From: an uncultured Rhizobium sp.
GTDB taxonomy: Bacteria > Pseudomonadota > Alphaproteobacteria > Rhizobiales > Rhizobiaceae
NCBI GenBank assembly: GCA_945952415.1
Contig: CAMFIF010000002.1
Span: forward strand, 1 to 64,000
Reading direction: 5' to 3'
DNA: 64,000 nt
Shown: piece by piece, positions 1 through 8,792 of the stretch
Layout: each line of letters opens with the position of its first letter
How positions within the stretch are numbered: the first letter of the stretch is position 1
Notes under the pieces: generated by a model
Told to the model about the DNA's origin: nothing
The model's database searches: none
The model's input: only the letters and a program-made list of their open reading frames with translations
Position numbers and translations under genes: made by a program

Positions 1-873
1 GCGCGCAGCATGTCCCAGGCCTTGGCGCGGTTCTTGTGCTGCGAGCGTTCCTGCTGGCACTGCACCACGATGCCGCTCGGGATATGCGTGATGCGCACCG
101 CGGAGTCGGTCGTGTTGACGTGCTGGCCACCCGCACCCGAGGAGCGGTAGGTGTCGATACGGCAGTCGCTTTCGTTGATGTCGATCTGGATCGACTCGTC
201 CACGACGGGATAGACCCAGATGGAGGAGAAGGAGGTGTGGCGGCGCGCATTGCTGTCATAGGGCGAAATGCGCACGAGGCGGTGAACACCCGATTCGGTC
301 TTCAGCCAGCCATAGGCATTGTGGCCCTTGACGAGCAGCGTCGCGGATTTGATGCCCGCTTCTTCGCCGTCATGCACTTCCAGAAGCTCCACCTTGAAGC
401 CCTGCTTTTCCGCCCAACGGGTGTACATGCGCAGAAGCATGTTCGCCCAGTCCTGGCTTTCCGTGCCGCCCGCACCGGAATGCACTTCCAGATAGGTATC
501 GTTGCCGTCGGCTTCGCCGGAAAGCATGGCTTCCACCTGCAGGCGGCCGGATTCGGCCTTGAGCGCCTTCAGCGCCGCCTCGGCATCGGCCACGACGGAT
601 TGATCGCCCTCTTCCTCGCCAAGCGCGATGAGTTCGATATTGTCGTTCATCTGGGTTTCCAGATGCCGCACGCCCTTGATGCTGTCTTCCAGCTGCTGGC
701 GCTCGCGCATCAGCTTCTGGGCTTCCTGGGCGTCATTCCAGAGGTTCGGGTCCTCTGCCTTGTTGTTCAACCAGTCCAGTCGTCTCAGCGCCTGATCCCA
801 GTCAAAGATGCCTCCTCAGCAGGCTTACGGCCTGCTTGATGTCATCAACAATATTCTCGATTTCCGCTCGCAT
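1..873 (-). CDS. prfB: Peptide chain release factor 2 (RF2), 3' end cut by window edge
   Basis: RF2 ends translation at UGA and UAA codons in the ribosomal A site. The minus strand starts with ATG at 871-873 and reads 23 codons to an in-frame TGA at 802-804. A shift to the +1 frame then gives [11 protein letters not shown] and the rest of the protein without interruption. The peptidyl-tRNA hydrolysis motif GGQ, in context [11 protein letters not shown], is encoded near 123-131. The stop-codon recognition tripeptide, usually SPF in RF2, reads SPY here (258-266, in [16 protein letters not shown]). Codon 24 as the frameshift codon is close to codon 26 in E. coli. The gene runs off the left edge, so the C-terminus is missing. 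It lies downstream of mrcA, separated by a terminator. Confidence 0.95.
801..816 (-). promoter_or_regulatory. prfB +1 programmed ribosomal frameshift site
   Basis: The minus strand reads AGG AGG CAT CTT TGA C. It has an internal Shine-Dalgarno-like AGGAGG, a three-base spacer, the slippery CTT codon, the in-frame TGA and a following C. Spacing is identical to the E. coli site AGG GGG TAT CTT TGA C. Low RF2 lets the CTT-decoding tRNA slip into the +1 frame, so RF2 controls its own synthesis. Confidence 0.95.
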
Positions 874-896
874 GGGTTCCGTTCTCAGATGTGCAG

Positions 897-932
897 GGGA
901 AAAAATGAGCCCCGTGCATAGTGGCGCGGGGC
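897..932 (-). terminator. Rho-independent terminator after mrcA
   Basis: On the minus strand a GCCCCG / CGGGGC stem (arms 927-932 and 909-914) is followed by TCA and a run of six T. It lies 44 nt past the mrcA stop and just upstream of prfB, so prfB probably has its own promoter. Confidence 0.65.
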
Positions 933-975
933 GCGGAAGTAAAGTCCCGCCGGGGCAGGCACGGACGATCCGTCG

Positions 976-3432
976 CTAGAAGAGACCGCCCTCGCCCGAG
1001 GTGACCGCCTGGTTCGCCTGGGGCGAGGCCTTGATGACCTCGTCCGGGGCCAGCGTCATGTCGGCGCCGATCACCTGGTAGGAATTGGCCGGGCCGGTGC
1101 CGGGCTTGAAATATTCGTCGATCGCTTCCGGATCGCCGGGCATGGCCTGCATGCCGGTCTTGCGGTTCACGGCGATGCGGGTCAATCCGTCGGGCATGAT
1201 GAAATGGGTCGGCGGGGTGCCCTTGGTCGCCTCGTTCATGAAGGTGTTGAACACGGGAGCGGCGAGCTGACCGCCCGTCATGCCGCGGCCAAGCGGGGTG
1301 GGCGTATCATAGCCGATATAGAGGCCGGCCACGAGTTCGGGCGTGAAGCCCACGAACCAGGCGTCCTTTTCGTCATTGGTGGTGCCGGTCTTGCCGGCAA
1401 CGTCGCGGTCCAGCTTGATCTTGCCATAGGCGGTGCCGCGCTTGATCACGCCTTCCATCATGGAGGTGATCTGGTATGCGGTCATGGGGTCGAGCACCTG
1501 CTCGCGCGTATCGGTCAGTTCCGGTTCCGGCTGGTTTTCCCACTTCGGCACGTTGCACTCGGTGCAGCCACGCTCCTCATGGCGGAAGATGGTCTTGCCG
1601 TAGCGGTCCTGAATACGGTCGATCAGCGAGGGCTTGATCTGCTTGCCGCCATTGGCAATGACCGAATAGGCCGAGACCATGCGGAGCACCGTGGTTTCCC
1701 CCGAGCCCAGCGACATGGCGAGAACGGGAAGCATCTTGTCATAGATGCCGAAGCGTTCGGCATATTCCGCGACCACGTCCATGCCCATGTCATTGGCGAG
1801 GCGAACCGTCATGAGGTTGCGGGATTTCTCGATGCCGAGGCGCAGCGTCGAGGGTCCGGCGCTATCCCCTTCATAGTTGCTGGGCCGCCAGACCTGGCCG
1901 CCGGACACGACCTCGATGGGCGCATCCATGATGACCGATGCGGGCGTGTAGCCATTGTCGAGTGCCGCGGCATAGACGAAGGGCTTGAAGGAGGAACCGG
2001 GCTGGCGCATGGCCTGGGTGGCGCGATTGAACTCCGACTGGGCGTAGGAGAAGCCGCCGGTGAGCGCCAGGACACGGCCCGTATGCGGATCCATCACTAC
2101 GAAGCCGCCCTGCACCTTCGGGGGCTGGCGCAGCTTGTAGGCCTGGGTGCCGTCGCCCGGCTCGCCGGATGCCTCGACAAAGATGACATCGCCGGGATTG
2201 AGAACGCCTTCCGGCGACTTGGCATTCTTGATGCCGGGCCGGGCAGAACTGTAAGCCCACTTCATGTCATCGGGTGCGATGCGGCCGAGCGTGCGGCCGG
2301 GAACGACCTTGCCGGCGCCATCCTTGGCGGGCTGGAGGCCGATATCCACGCCGTCCTTCGAGACGGACAGCACGACGGCGAGCTTCCATTGCGGCACGTC
2401 GAAGAAGCCGTTCTTCTCCGCCAGCAGCGCGCCCCAATCACCGGAAATGTCGATCGTGTCCATCGGGCCGCGCCAGCCGCGGCGCTGGTCGTAGGAAACG
2501 AGCGCGTTCTGCAGCACGCGGGTCGCATAGGCCTGCAGCGTGGGATCGAGCGAGGTGCGGATCGACAGGCCGCCTTCGAGCAGCGCCTTGTCGCCGTAGC
2601 GCGCCATGATCTGGCGACGCACTTCCTCGGCAAAATAATCGGAGGCCATGATGTAATTGCCGGAGCGGCGGGCCACGACGCCGAGCGGCTGCTTCTTGGC
2701 CTCTTCGCCATCGGCGCGGCTCACATAACCATTCTCCACCATGCGGTCGATCACCCAGTTGCGGCGCTCCAGCGCAGCTTCCGGATGGCGGAAGGGATGG
2801 TAATTGGAGGGGCCCTTGGGCAGCGAGGCCAGATAAGCGGTCTCGGCGATCGTGAGATCGGTGACCGACTTGTCGAAATAGGTCAGCGCTGCAGCGGCAA
2901 TGCCATAGGAATTCAGGCCGAAGAAGATTTCGTTCAGGTAAAGCTCGAGGATCTTGTCCTTCGAATAGGCCTGCTCGATGCGGAAGGAGAGGATGGCTTC
3001 CTTGATCTTGCGATCGAAAGTCTGGTCGGCTGTCAGCAGGAAGTTCTTGGCCACCTGCTGGGTGATGGTGGAGGCGCCGACCGGGCGGCGGCCGCTGCCC
3101 ATGGATTTCAGGTTGACGAGAATGGCGCGGCCGAGGCCGGAAATATCGATGCCCGGATGCTCGTAGAAGTTCTTGTCTTCCGCCGAGAGGAAGGCGGCCT
3201 TGACGCGATCCGGGATCGCCTGGATGGGAATGAACAGACGCCGTTCGCGGGCATATTCGGCGATCAGCGCACCATTGCCCGCGTGGATGCGGGTCATCAC
3301 CGGCGGCGCGTAGCTTTTCAGAACCGCGTAATCGGGCAGTTTCGATTGCTTCAGGTAGAGCGCCGCCACTGCTGCCCCGATGAGAGCGAGCAGGGAAAAC
3401 GTGCCGAAGATGTAACCAATCAGTCTGATCAT
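976..3432 (-). CDS. mrcA: Penicillin-binding protein 1A (bifunctional transglycosylase/transpeptidase)
   Basis: This class A PBP polymerises lipid II and cross-links peptidoglycan at the outer face of the inner membrane. The start at 3430-3432 gives 818 residues beginning MIRLIGYIFG. It places the single N-terminal membrane anchor at residues about 5-27; an upstream in-frame ATG at 3522 would add 30 residues of unrelated character. The GT51 glycosyltransferase domain carries the catalytic EDKNFYEHPGID motif at about 85-96. The transpeptidase domain has the SSFK active site at about residue 480 and a KTGTT box near 685. An insert of OB-fold type lies between the two domains. It follows amiC on the same strand, a common rhizobial order of wall-building and wall-cleaving genes. 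Confidence 0.95.
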   Translation of the reverse strand: MIRLIGYIFGTFSLLALIGAAVAALYLKQSKLPDYAVLKSYAPPVMTRIHAGNGALIAEYARERRLFIPIQAIPDRVKAAFLSAEDKNFYEHPGIDISGLGRAILVNLKSMGSGRRPVGASTITQQVAKNFLLTADQTFDRKIKEAILSFRIEQAYSKDKILELYLNEIFFGLNSYGIAAAALTYFDKSVTDLTIAETAYLASLPKGPSNYHPFRHPEAALERRNWVIDRMVENGYVSRADGEEAKKQPLGVVARRSGNYIMASDYFAEEVRRQIMARYGDKALLEGGLSIRTSLDPTLQAYATRVLQNALVSYDQRRGWRGPMDTIDISGDWGALLAEKNGFFDVPQWKLAVVLSVSKDGVDIGLQPAKDGAGKVVPGRTLGRIAPDDMKWAYSSARPGIKNAKSPEGVLNPGDVIFVEASGEPGDGTQAYKLRQPPKVQGGFVVMDPHTGRVLALTGGFSYAQSEFNRATQAMRQPGSSFKPFVYAAALDNGYTPASVIMDAPIEVVSGGQVWRPSNYEGDSAGPSTLRLGIEKSRNLMTVRLANDMGMDVVAEYAERFGIYDKMLPVLAMSLGSGETTVLRMVSAYSVIANGGKQIKPSLIDRIQDRYGKTIFRHEERGCTECNVPKWENQPEPELTDTREQVLDPMTAYQITSMMEGVIKRGTAYGKIKLDRDVAGKTGTTNDEKDAWFVGFTPELVAGLYIGYDTPTPLGRGMTGGQLAAPVFNTFMNEATKGTPPTHFIMPDGLTRIAVNRKTGMQAMPGDPEAIDEYFKPGTGPANSYQVIGADMTLAPDEVIKASPQANQAVTSGEGGLF

Positions 3433-3741
3433 TGCCGATATGCCAATGCTGCCGCAGATTCCCTGGGGAACACGGAAATGGGTTTCCTTAAGGGCTTTTG
3501 CACGGCCTCCCGCGCATTGCAAGGAAAGGATGGCCCGAACTTCGAAAAGCCCCGGCTTTTCCAGCCCTTCCGGGAGCGGGCGCCTGAAGCCCGCCGACAG
3601 CGCAAGCGCGTTGCCGGCCGGTCGATCCTGCGGAGCGGATTGTGCGGAAATTAGGGCTGGCGGCAGGCCCGTTCATAAATTCTTTACGGTTTCGCCGCGG
3701 CTGTTGCCGCGAGGCCCCAAAGGCGCTGCCCGTTCAGCGGG
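3433..3741. other. Gene-free stretch between amiC and mrcA
   Basis: About 310 nt without a supported gene. It holds a short GC hairpin, CGCGGC-TGTT-GCCGCG (3696-3711), just past the amiC stop, with no T run after it. It presumably also holds the mrcA promoter, but I find no convincing -35/-10 pair. Confidence 0.4.
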
Positions 3742-4983
3742 TCAGCCGCCCTGCCCGGCCTTTGCCGTTCCCTGGTTGCGATAGCCGTCGATCGCGTCGC
3801 CGAGCAGCCTTGCAATGAGCTTCTGGCGTTCGGGATCGGTCAGCGCCTCCACGTCCTTGCGATTGGAGAGGAAGCCCAGCTCCAGCAGCACGGAGGGAAT
3901 TTCGGGGGCGCCAAGCACGATGAAGCCGGCGGATCGGTGCGGATTGTTGATCAGCTCCACCTGCCCCCTGAACGATTCGATGATGTGATCGGCAAAGGTT
4001 ACGGCGAAAGCCTGGGTTTCGCGCCGGGTGAGATCGAGGAGGATATCGGCCACTTCCTCCGGCTCGTCGCTGGCGGCGATGCCGGCCAGCTCGTCGGACA
4101 GGTTCTCACGCTCCGCGAGGCTCGCCGACAGCGTGTCGGAGGCGCGATCGGAAATGGTATAGACGGTGGCGCCGCGGATATCGGACTGGCGGAGCTTGTC
4201 GGCATGAAGCGAAATGAACAGATTGGCGCGCCGCTCGCGGGCGATCGCCACCCGGCGGCTGAGAGAGATGAACTCGTCCTTGTCACGGGTCAGAAACGCC
4301 TCGAAGCCGGGCCGGGCATTCAGCTCATCCACGAGCGCGCGGGCAAATTGCAGCGTGATATCCTTTTCGACCGTTTCGCCGTCCGGGCTCGTCGCGCCGG
4401 TATCGATGCCGCCATGCCCGGCATCCACGGCCACGAGGAAACGGTCGCCCGCCACGGGCGACGAGAGGAGCGCCAGCTGATCCTTTGGCTTTTCCGCCTG
4501 CGGATCGGCCCAGGTCTGGGCGGAAACCAAAGCGCGAAACGCATCAGGCGTGATCTTCTCGCCATCGATGCGCAGCACCGCACCCTTGCCTCCCGCCCCG
4601 GGAACCGCTTCCGAGTGGGTAACCCTGAGCGGCTCCGCAAGCGTGATCACCATGCGCGCCTGCCCCTCCGACATCGTGCCGTAACGAACGGACTTGACGA
4701 TGCCATGCGACTTCACCGCGGTATCCGGACGGGTGAAGACGGTCTTCGGCAGGTCGAGGATCAGGCGGGGCGGCTCATCGACATAGTGGAGGGTGAAGGC
4801 AGGCGGCTGGTCGAAATCCATTTCCAGCGCCATCTGGTCGCGCGCGGCCGTGAGTCGCACATCGGACGCCACCAGCGCCGGTTTTTCCTCCGCGGTTGCC
4901 GTTTCGGACGCGCGTGCATCCCGGAACGGGACAGAAGCACAGCCGATCGTCACTGCAAGCAGCAGACGGCCAAACCCACTCAT
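3742..4983 (-). CDS. amiC: Periplasmic N-acetylmuramoyl-L-alanine amidase (AmiC type)
   Basis: This zinc amidase cuts the amide bond between MurNAc and the stem peptide and helps daughter cells separate. The chosen start, MSGFGRLLLAVTIGCASVPF, gives a typical signal peptide cleaved after about residue 25; a start four codons upstream is possible. An AMIN domain (about residues 40-150) is followed by an Amidase_3 domain. In the latter, the metal ligands lie in VDAGHGGIDTG, an ISLHAD motif and a C-terminal LLELGFLSN segment containing the catalytic glutamate. At 413 residues it matches the family. It is transcribed toward mrcA and is divergent from rne. Confidence 0.93.
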   Translation of the reverse strand: MSGFGRLLLAVTIGCASVPFRDARASETATAEEKPALVASDVRLTAARDQMALEMDFDQPPAFTLHYVDEPPRLILDLPKTVFTRPDTAVKSHGIVKSVRYGTMSEGQARMVITLAEPLRVTHSEAVPGAGGKGAVLRIDGEKITPDAFRALVSAQTWADPQAEKPKDQLALLSSPVAGDRFLVAVDAGHGGIDTGATSPDGETVEKDITLQFARALVDELNARPGFEAFLTRDKDEFISLSRRVAIARERRANLFISLHADKLRQSDIRGATVYTISDRASDTLSASLAERENLSDELAGIAASDEPEEVADILLDLTRRETQAFAVTFADHIIESFRGQVELINNPHRSAGFIVLGAPEIPSVLLELGFLSNRKDVEALTDPERQKLIARLLGDAIDGYRNQGTAKAGQGG

Positions 4984-5590
4984 CACGCCCCCCAACGAAG
5001 AAAATCGCGCCTTCCTAACAGCATCGGGGGCGGATTCGTAGTGGAAAACGAAGTCCCCCGTTTACGGCAGGATGCACGCCGCAAAGGCAAAATTATTACA
5101 ATAATATGGCAAAACCGGCTTTTCGCTTGCCATTGGCGTTGTTTGACCATACAAGGCAAACAGGGACAAAAAGTGTAAACGGGATAGAATTGCGGCGAAA
5201 GGGCAGCCAACGGAATGGCGCCATCAGACCGCTCCTCATCAGCCGTCACGACACGAAGGTTCCTGAACTGGATCACAAACTCCGGCGCAAGCCGGTCAAG
5301 AGAATTTTCGGTGGCGAGCCACCGAACGCTCCAAGGGGCACAATCCATCGGACCCATCAGGGTCTAAACTTAGTCAGTCTCGTATGGACCGATATGGTGT
5401 CGCGGCAGATATTGTCACAGTTGAGCAGCGCTTCGGGTGGAACCCTCCCCGCCCCTGCTTTTCTGCCCGCCAGCCACCCATCTCCAGCGAGGTATTTCAT
5501 TTCCGGCGCATCACCTGTCGCATATCACCACCGGCCCTCGGGTTCCGGTAGGCATGCACCTGGCCTGCTGCGCCGAGGAGCACAGGTTAC
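4984..5590 (+). promoter_or_regulatory. Gene-free amiC/rne divergent region with probable long rne leader
   Basis: About 600 nt with no credible gene; open frames here look like chance. A possible sigma-70 promoter toward rne is CTTGCC (5126-5131), 16 nt, CATACA (5148-5153). It would give a leader of about 430 nt. Within this leader are the hairpins CGGTGG-CGAG-CCACCG (5309-5324) and GACCC-ATCA-GGGTC (5351-5364), and a weaker ACCGG/CCGGT stem near 5532-5550. E. coli rne is autoregulated through hairpins in a long 5' leader. A similar role here is inference. Confidence 0.45.
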
Positions 5591-8488
5591 ATGGCAGACA
5601 AAATGCTTATTGATGCGTCTCACTCGGAAGAGACGCGCGTCGTTGTCGTTCGCGGGAACCGCATAGAAGAATTCGACTTCGAGTCGCAGCACAAGAAACA
5701 GATCCGCGGAAACATCTACCTGGCGAAGGTGACCCGCGTGGAACCGTCGCTTCAGGCGGCTTTCGTGGACTACGGCGGGAACCGGCACGGCTTCCTGGCA
5801 TTCGCCGAAATTCATCCGGATTATTACCAGATCCCGCTTGCCGACCGGCAGGCACTGCTTCGTGCCGAAGCCGAAGAGCACCGCCGCGACGATGACATCG
5901 AACATGTCGAGACGGGCACGGATCTCGGCTCCGCCGATGGCCACGAGGCCGGCGACACGGAGGAGATCGAGGCTGTCGCCGCAACGGTGACCGACGTCAC
6001 CGTCGAGGAAGAAGCCGCTCCGGTCGAGGTCAAGGTTGAAAAGCCGAAGAAGCCGCGTCGCACCCGCGCCAAGAAGAAGGTTGCGGAAGAAGCCGTGGCC
6101 GAAGCCGAGGAAGCCACTCCCGCCGCCGAATCCGGCGATACGGATGGCGATGATTCCACGCCGGACGAAATGGCCGCCATGGTCGATTCCGACTCCATCT
6201 CGGAAGATGCCCGCCGTCCCCGTGACGACGAAGATGAGGACGAGGAGGAAGACGAAGGCGAGAAGGAAGTCATCGAGTCCGTTGGCGCCGAAGACGCCAT
6301 GGAAGAGGTGCCGGATCGCATCGTCCGCAAGCCCCGCAAGCAGTATCGCATCCAGGAAGTGATCAAGCGCCGGCAGATCCTGCTGGTTCAGGTCGCCAAG
6401 GAAGAGCGCGGCAACAAGGGCGCAGCCCTCACCACCTATCTCTCGCTCGCCGGCCGCTACTCGGTCCTGATGCCCAATACCGCCCGCGGCGGCGGCATTT
6501 CCCGCAAGATCACCAATCCGCAGGACCGCAAGCGCCTGAAGGAAATTGCCCGCGCGCTGGAAGTGCCGCAGGGCATGGGCGTGATCCTGCGCACCGCCGG
6601 TGCCAACCGCACCAAGGTGGAAGTAAAGCGCGACTTCGAATATCTGATGCGCCTTTGGGAAAACGTGCGGACACTGACGCTGAATTCCACGGCGCCCTGC
6701 CTCGTCTATGAGGAAGGCAGCCTGATCAAGCGCTCGATCCGCGATCTCTACAACAAGGATATCAGCGAGATCATCGTCGCTGGCGAGGAAGGCTATCGTG
6801 AAGCGAAAGACTTCATGAAGATGCTGATGCCGAGCCATGCCAAGGTGGTTCAGCCCTATCGCGACATTCATCCGATCTTCTCGCGCAACGGCATCGAAGC
6901 CCAGCTCGACCGCATGCTGCAGCCGCAGGTGACGCTGAAGTCCGGCGGTTACATCATCATCAACCAGACCGAAGCGCTGGTGGCTGTCGACGTGAACTCT
7001 GGCCGCTCCACCCGCGAACATTCGATCGAGGATACCGCTCTCCAGACGAACCTCGAAGCCGCGGAGGAAGTGGCACGCCAGCTGCGCCTGCGCGACCTTG
7101 CAGGCCTCATCGTCATCGACTTCATCGACATGGAGGAGAAGCGGAACAACCGCGCCGTCGAGAAGCGCCTCAAGGATTGCCTGAAGAACGACCGCGCCCG
7201 AATCCAGGTCGGCCGGATCTCGCATTTCGGCCTGCTTGAAATGTCGCGCCAGCGCATTCGCGCCTCGGTTCTCGAAAGCACCACCCAGGTCTGCTCGCAT
7301 TGCGGCGGCACGGGCCATGTGCGCTCGCAGTCCTCCATCGCGCTGCATGTGCTGCGCGGCATCGAGGAATATCTGCTGAAGAACACGACGCACAACATCA
7401 CCGTGCGGACGACGCCCGATATTGCGCTCTACCTGCTGAACCAGAAGCGCGCATCGATCACCGATTACGAAAAGCGCTTCGGCGTCACCATCGTCATCAG
7501 CGCCGATGGCAATGTGGGCAGCCAGCACTTCGCCATCGAGCGGGGTGAGCCGGTCGAGAATCCGGTAAAGATTGAAACGCTCATTCATTTCGATCCCGAG
7601 CCCGAGGAGGACGAACCGGTCGCCTTCGAGGACGAGGGCGAAGAGGAAGAAATCGTCGCCGAGAAGTCCTCCGAGTCCCAGCCCGCGCGGGCGGACAACG
7701 AGGGCAACCGCAAGCGCAAGCGCCGTCGTCGGCGTCGGGGCGGCAAGGGCAATGGCGAGCGCGGCGAGGAAAATGGTTTCCAGGCCGACCACCAGTCCAA
7801 CGCGGATTTCGGCAGCGCCGAGGACGGCGACGAGGATGATGCAGAAGGCGATCAGGACGGGGATGCCGAGGGCGAAAGCCACGCCACTTCCCGCTCTGCC
7901 GAAGGCGATGACCAGCCGCGCCGCAAGCGCCGCCGCCGTGGCAAGCGCGGTGGCCGCCGCAACCGCGAAGATGGCGTGAACGGCGAGGGCCTGAGCGACG
8001 AGGCGGGTCAGGATGAGGGTGCCGAAGCCTCCGAGGCCGATGCCGAGGGCGAAAGCGCTGACCGTACCGAGGCAGAAGCCATCGAGGCGGTAGCCGAAGA
8101 AGCTGCTTCCCAGGTTTCCGAAGCCGCTGCTGCGGTAGAGGGCGTGGCCGAGGTGACGGCGGAAGCAAAGCCTGCAAAGCCGCGCCGCAGCCGCAAGAAG
8201 GCCGCACCGGTGGAAGAGGAAGCCCCCGCGGCCGGGACTCTGGCCGCGGAAGCCACTGTAGAAGCCGTATCGAGCGAAGCTCCGGCCGCCGCCGAAAAGG
8301 CGCCGGAAACCCAGGCTGCCGAACCGGCCGCGGAAGAGGCGGATGCTGCCCAGGAAGAGGCAAAGCCTGCCCGTGCCAATCGCGGCTCGAACCTCTCCTC
8401 CTCAGAGCCGGTGGTGACATCGCAGTCTCAGGAGGAAAGCGACAAGCCGAAGAAGGCGGGCTGGTGGCAGCGCCGCGGCTTCCTGTAA
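5591..8488 (+). CDS. rne: Ribonuclease E
   Basis: This endonuclease is the core of the RNA degradosome, initiating mRNA decay and processing rRNA and tRNA precursors. The protein is 965 residues. The S1 domain begins at about residue 38 but is split by a charged, low-complexity insert at about 92-245 before it resumes at IQEVIKRRQILLVQV. The catalytic metal ligands are D467 (AVDVNSGRST) and D510 (IVIDFIDM). The Zn-link CSHCGGTG is at 568-575. The C-terminal 350 residues are an acidic/basic disordered scaffold with Arg-rich RNA-binding patches (KRKRRRRRRGG, RRKRRRRGKRGG). It ends in the conserved GWWQRRGFL. The insert is a known alphaproteobacterial trait. A clear terminator follows. Confidence 0.97.
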   Translation: MADKMLIDASHSEETRVVVVRGNRIEEFDFESQHKKQIRGNIYLAKVTRVEPSLQAAFVDYGGNRHGFLAFAEIHPDYYQIPLADRQALLRAEAEEHRRDDDIEHVETGTDLGSADGHEAGDTEEIEAVAATVTDVTVEEEAAPVEVKVEKPKKPRRTRAKKKVAEEAVAEAEEATPAAESGDTDGDDSTPDEMAAMVDSDSISEDARRPRDDEDEDEEEDEGEKEVIESVGAEDAMEEVPDRIVRKPRKQYRIQEVIKRRQILLVQVAKEERGNKGAALTTYLSLAGRYSVLMPNTARGGGISRKITNPQDRKRLKEIARALEVPQGMGVILRTAGANRTKVEVKRDFEYLMRLWENVRTLTLNSTAPCLVYEEGSLIKRSIRDLYNKDISEIIVAGEEGYREAKDFMKMLMPSHAKVVQPYRDIHPIFSRNGIEAQLDRMLQPQVTLKSGGYIIINQTEALVAVDVNSGRSTREHSIEDTALQTNLEAAEEVARQLRLRDLAGLIVIDFIDMEEKRNNRAVEKRLKDCLKNDRARIQVGRISHFGLLEMSRQRIRASVLESTTQVCSHCGGTGHVRSQSSIALHVLRGIEEYLLKNTTHNITVRTTPDIALYLLNQKRASITDYEKRFGVTIVISADGNVGSQHFAIERGEPVENPVKIETLIHFDPEPEEDEPVAFEDEGEEEEIVAEKSSESQPARADNEGNRKRKRRRRRRGGKGNGERGEENGFQADHQSNADFGSAEDGDEDDAEGDQDGDAEGESHATSRSAEGDDQPRRKRRRRGKRGGRRNREDGVNGEGLSDEAGQDEGAEASEADAEGESADRTEAEAIEAVAEEAASQVSEAAAAVEGVAEVTAEAKPAKPRRSRKKAAPVEEEAPAAGTLAAEATVEAVSSEAPAAAEKAPETQAAEPAAEEADAAQEEAKPARANRGSNLSSSEPVVTSQSQEESDKPKKAGWWQRRGFL

Positions 8489-8511
8489 GCCATCCTGTCT
8501 ATTTAATGCAT

Positions 8512-8543
8512 AAAGGGCCGCGTCATCGCGGCCCTTTTCTTTT
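8512..8543 (+). terminator. Rho-independent terminator of rne
   Basis: An 11-bp perfect stem, AAAGGGCCGCG / CGCGGCCCTTT (8512-8522 with 8527-8537), has a TCAT loop and a following TTTTCTTTTC tract, 24 nt after the rne stop. Confidence 0.9.
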
Positions 8544-8714
8544 CAAGCCGTCGCAAGGCTTTCCGTATCTTCACATTCCGATTCATCACTGCCCCATATA
8601 TGTCTGAATTTGATGCAGCTTTCTGGGGCCGAGCGGTATCGAGGAACGGTCGCGCAGCGGCCCGCTGCGGCCTTTCACTTTCGCGCGAAGTCGTAGTCCG
8701 ATTTCGCTTTTCAT

Positions 8715-8743
8715 TTTGTGCGGGCTCCAAACCGGACTATAGA
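8715..8743 (+). promoter_or_regulatory. Possible promoter of the DsbA-like gene
   Basis: A good -10 hexamer, CTATAG (8738-8743), follows a weak TTTGTG -35 (8715-8720) at 17 nt. If this is real, transcription starts near 8750. That excludes the far upstream in-frame ATG at 8718 and supports the start at 8793. Confidence 0.35.
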
Positions 8744-8792
8744 AAACGACATGTGCGGCCCGGCCGATGCGATCTGGAGGAATGAGAAAAGA

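Noticed and set aside
36..839. A 267-codon plus-strand frame over prfB
   Set aside because: It is the antisense shadow of RF2. The minus strand encodes GGQ and other RF2 motifs once the frameshift is allowed for.
1204..3654. An 816-codon plus-strand frame
   Set aside because: Antisense to mrcA in GC-rich DNA, with no recognisable motif or ribosome-binding site. The minus strand is unmistakably PBP1A.
5106..5666. A 186-codon plus-strand frame upstream of and overlapping rne
   Set aside because: It has no motif, overlaps the rne start in another frame, and crosses the leader hairpins; it is likely chance.
5525..7882. A 785-codon minus-strand frame
   Set aside because: Antisense shadow of rne. 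The repetitive Leu/Val/Ala-rich composition comes from the codon pattern of the charged rne insert.
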